Shown here: positions 63,072 through 64,000 of the stretch, one piece after another | How the letters are laid out: every line of letters starts with the position of its first letter | How positions within the stretch are numbered: the first letter of the stretch is position 1 | Assembly (NCBI RefSeq): GCF_004011865.1 | Contig: NZ_RKLP01000010.1 | Span: 1 to 64,000 of the forward strand | Direction of reading: 5' to 3' | Length of the DNA: 64,000 bases | Source of the DNA: Prescottella agglutinans | GTDB taxonomy: Bacteria > Actinomycetota > Actinomycetes > Mycobacteriales > Mycobacteriaceae | Position numbers and translations under genes: made by a program | The notes under the pieces: model-generated | Databases searched by the model: none | Told to the model about the DNA's origin: nothing | The model's input: only the letters and a program-made list of their open reading frames with translations

Positions 63072-63742
63072 TTGCCACCTCCGGCCGACGGTGCCTGCGA
63101 TGCGTCCCAGTCCGCCGAGGGGAGCGCCACGCCGATCATGGTGTCGCGGGTGACGATCTTCTCGAGTTGCTCCTCGGTCCATCCCTCGGTGCCCTCGGGG
63201 CGCATCGGCATGACCATGAACCGTGACTTCTGGTTCGAATCGTGCACCCGCACTTCCACATCGGACGGAAAGTGCAGGCCGAACTCGGCGAGGACCTCGC
63301 GGGGCCGGCGGACCATCCGCCGCCGGTAGTTCGGCGTCCGGTACCAGTCCGGCGACATGCCGAGGACGGGCCGCGGGTAGCACGAGCACAGCGTGCACAC
63401 GATCACGTTGTGGACCTCGGGGGTGTTCTCGAGAACGTAGAAGAAGGTGTAGTCGCTGGGGGTGCCGGTGCCCGTCGGGTCGGTCCAGTCGATGCCCACC
63501 TCCTTGCTCGACTCGGTGCCGTTCTCGAGCAGCCGCTTCTTGAACTCGGGGTCGGTCCAGGCCTTGGCGACCATCTTCGAGCCGCCCGACGGCCCGATGG
63601 ACTCGGCCCATTCGGAGAAGCGGCGGTGGTCCTCGGCCGAGAAGAGACCCTTCTCGATCGCGAGCTCCCGCAGCGCGAGTTCGAGCACCTCGAACTCACT
63701 GATCTCCTCGGAAGCCTGGATGGGGGCGTGTGGATCGCTCAC
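63068..63742 (-). CDS. Nitrile hydratase/thiocyanate hydrolase-type alpha subunit (cobalt type)
   Basis: This is a 224-residue catalytic subunit. The metal-binding motif VCTLCSCYPRPVLG has Thr in the position that usually marks cobalt rather than iron enzymes; the two outer cysteines would be oxidised to sulfinic and sulfenic acid. PDWYRTPNYRRRMVRRPREVL follows as in the family. It would hydrate a nitrile or related compound. CSCYPR differs from the common CSC(T/Y)PW, so the substrate may be unusual. Confidence 0.88.
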   Translation of the reverse strand: MSDPHAPIQASEEISEFEVLELALRELAIEKGLFSAEDHRRFSEWAESIGPSGGSKMVAKAWTDPEFKKRLLENGTESSKEVGIDWTDPTGTGTPSDYTFFYVLENTPEVHNVIVCTLCSCYPRPVLGMSPDWYRTPNYRRRMVRRPREVLAEFGLHFPSDVEVRVHDSNQKSRFMVMPMRPEGTEGWTEEQLEKIVTRDTMIGVALPSADWDASQAPSAGGGK

Positions 63743-63751
63743 TTCTCCTCC

Positions 63752-64000
63752 TCACTCGTTCTTCCCGGCGGCCCGGAGCCAGCCTTCCGCGCACTCGGTC
63801 TCGAGCGTGTCGATGTCGTATCCCGTGTAGCGCGGCCACAGATCGGTCTGCTTGAAGCGGACGACGTAGAACGGTTCCTTGCGCCCGGTCTCCAGCTTGT
63901 CGAACGCCTCGTCCTCGGGGATCACCCACTCGGGGCGGTGTTCGACGACCACGCCCTCTTGATTGCGTACGAAAGCCTGTGTGCGGGTGTGGAAAATGCT
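63752..64000 (-). CDS. Nitrile hydratase beta-subunit-like protein, C-terminal half (partial)
   Basis: The gene runs in from beyond the right edge; about 82 codons are visible. The sequence has HTRTQAFVRNQEG and PFYVVRFKQTDLWPRY, which resembles the SH3-like C-terminal domain of nitrile hydratase beta subunits. It is followed nine bases later by the alpha subunit. Its N-terminus, and any cobalt chaperone, lie outside the window. Confidence 0.65.
   Translation of the reverse strand, partial: SIFHTRTQAFVRNQEGVVVEHRPEWVIPEDEAFDKLETGRKEPFYVVRFKQTDLWPRYTGYDIDTLETECAEGWLRAAGKNE

Noticed and set aside
1-64000. CRISPR arrays, tRNA genes, insertion sequences, prophage
   Set aside because: I saw no regular spaced repeats, tRNA-like T-loop/CCA patterns, transposases or integrases by eye. 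A tRNAscan or ISfinder search would be needed to exclude small examples.

Overview
This window is a high-GC actinobacterial chromosome segment, most likely from Rhodococcus or a close relative in the Mycobacteriales. The evidence is the gene order ppa/dacB/metalloprotease/tilS/hpt ... ftsH/folE/folP/folB/folK ... panC/panD/coaX/lysS/lsr2/clpC1, the presence of Lsr2, ClpC1 and DUF3180/DUF6779 proteins, very GC-rich third codon positions, frequent GTG starts and several likely leaderless transcripts. The genus is an inference; I cannot name the species.

1-10.5 kb: the end of an rRNA operon (5S rRNA plus terminator), then an accessory block. It holds a FadR-type regulator with a perfect 20-bp palindrome, an orphan ABC ATPase, a second GntR regulator whose operator overlaps its start codon, and an MFS exporter. 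On the other strand, a Pls/PosA-type membrane nonribosomal peptide synthetase (polycationic isopeptide synthetase architecture) overlaps an M1 zinc aminopeptidase. 10.5-13 kb is a sulfur-responsive patch: a SAM-IV riboswitch before a cysteine-desulfurase-like gene, then a Cys-containing leader peptide (HVDLCR motif) before a shortened luciferase-like protein. 13-27.7 kb is ordinary accessory metabolism (methyltransferase, SDR, secreted hydrolases, flavin reductase, TetR plus divergent membrane protein, UraD, VOC, AhpD-like proteins, crotonase, DHA2 exporter, SMI1/KNR4 protein, SGNH hydrolase).

27.7-50.5 kb is mostly conserved core: LexA-type repressor, pyrophosphatase, D,D-carboxypeptidase, TilS, Hpt, FtsH, the folate operon, the pantothenate/CoA genes, LysS and Lsr2. 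It is interrupted by an unusual membrane Ser/Thr kinase (DFN instead of DFG, planctomycete-like layout) and an amidase. A cysteine dioxygenase/rhodanese pair sits behind a 13-codon Cys-rich leader ORF.

50.6-64 kb: secreted lipase, envelope glycosyltransferase-like protein and acyltransferase, an AhpD-like protein/ECF41 sigma factor pair with a matching ECF41 promoter (a second such promoter lies 28 kb away before another AhpD-like gene), ClpC1 with ClgR and sigma-H type upstream signals, efflux and stress proteins, and at the right edge a cobalt-type nitrile hydratase-like operon whose beta subunit appears split into two genes.

The strongest candidates for an undescribed system are the Pls-type synthetase/M1 peptidase pair, the ECF41 mini-regulon, the Cys-sensing leader ORFs and the split nitrile hydratase. 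No CRISPR array, tRNA, prophage or insertion sequence was recognised.
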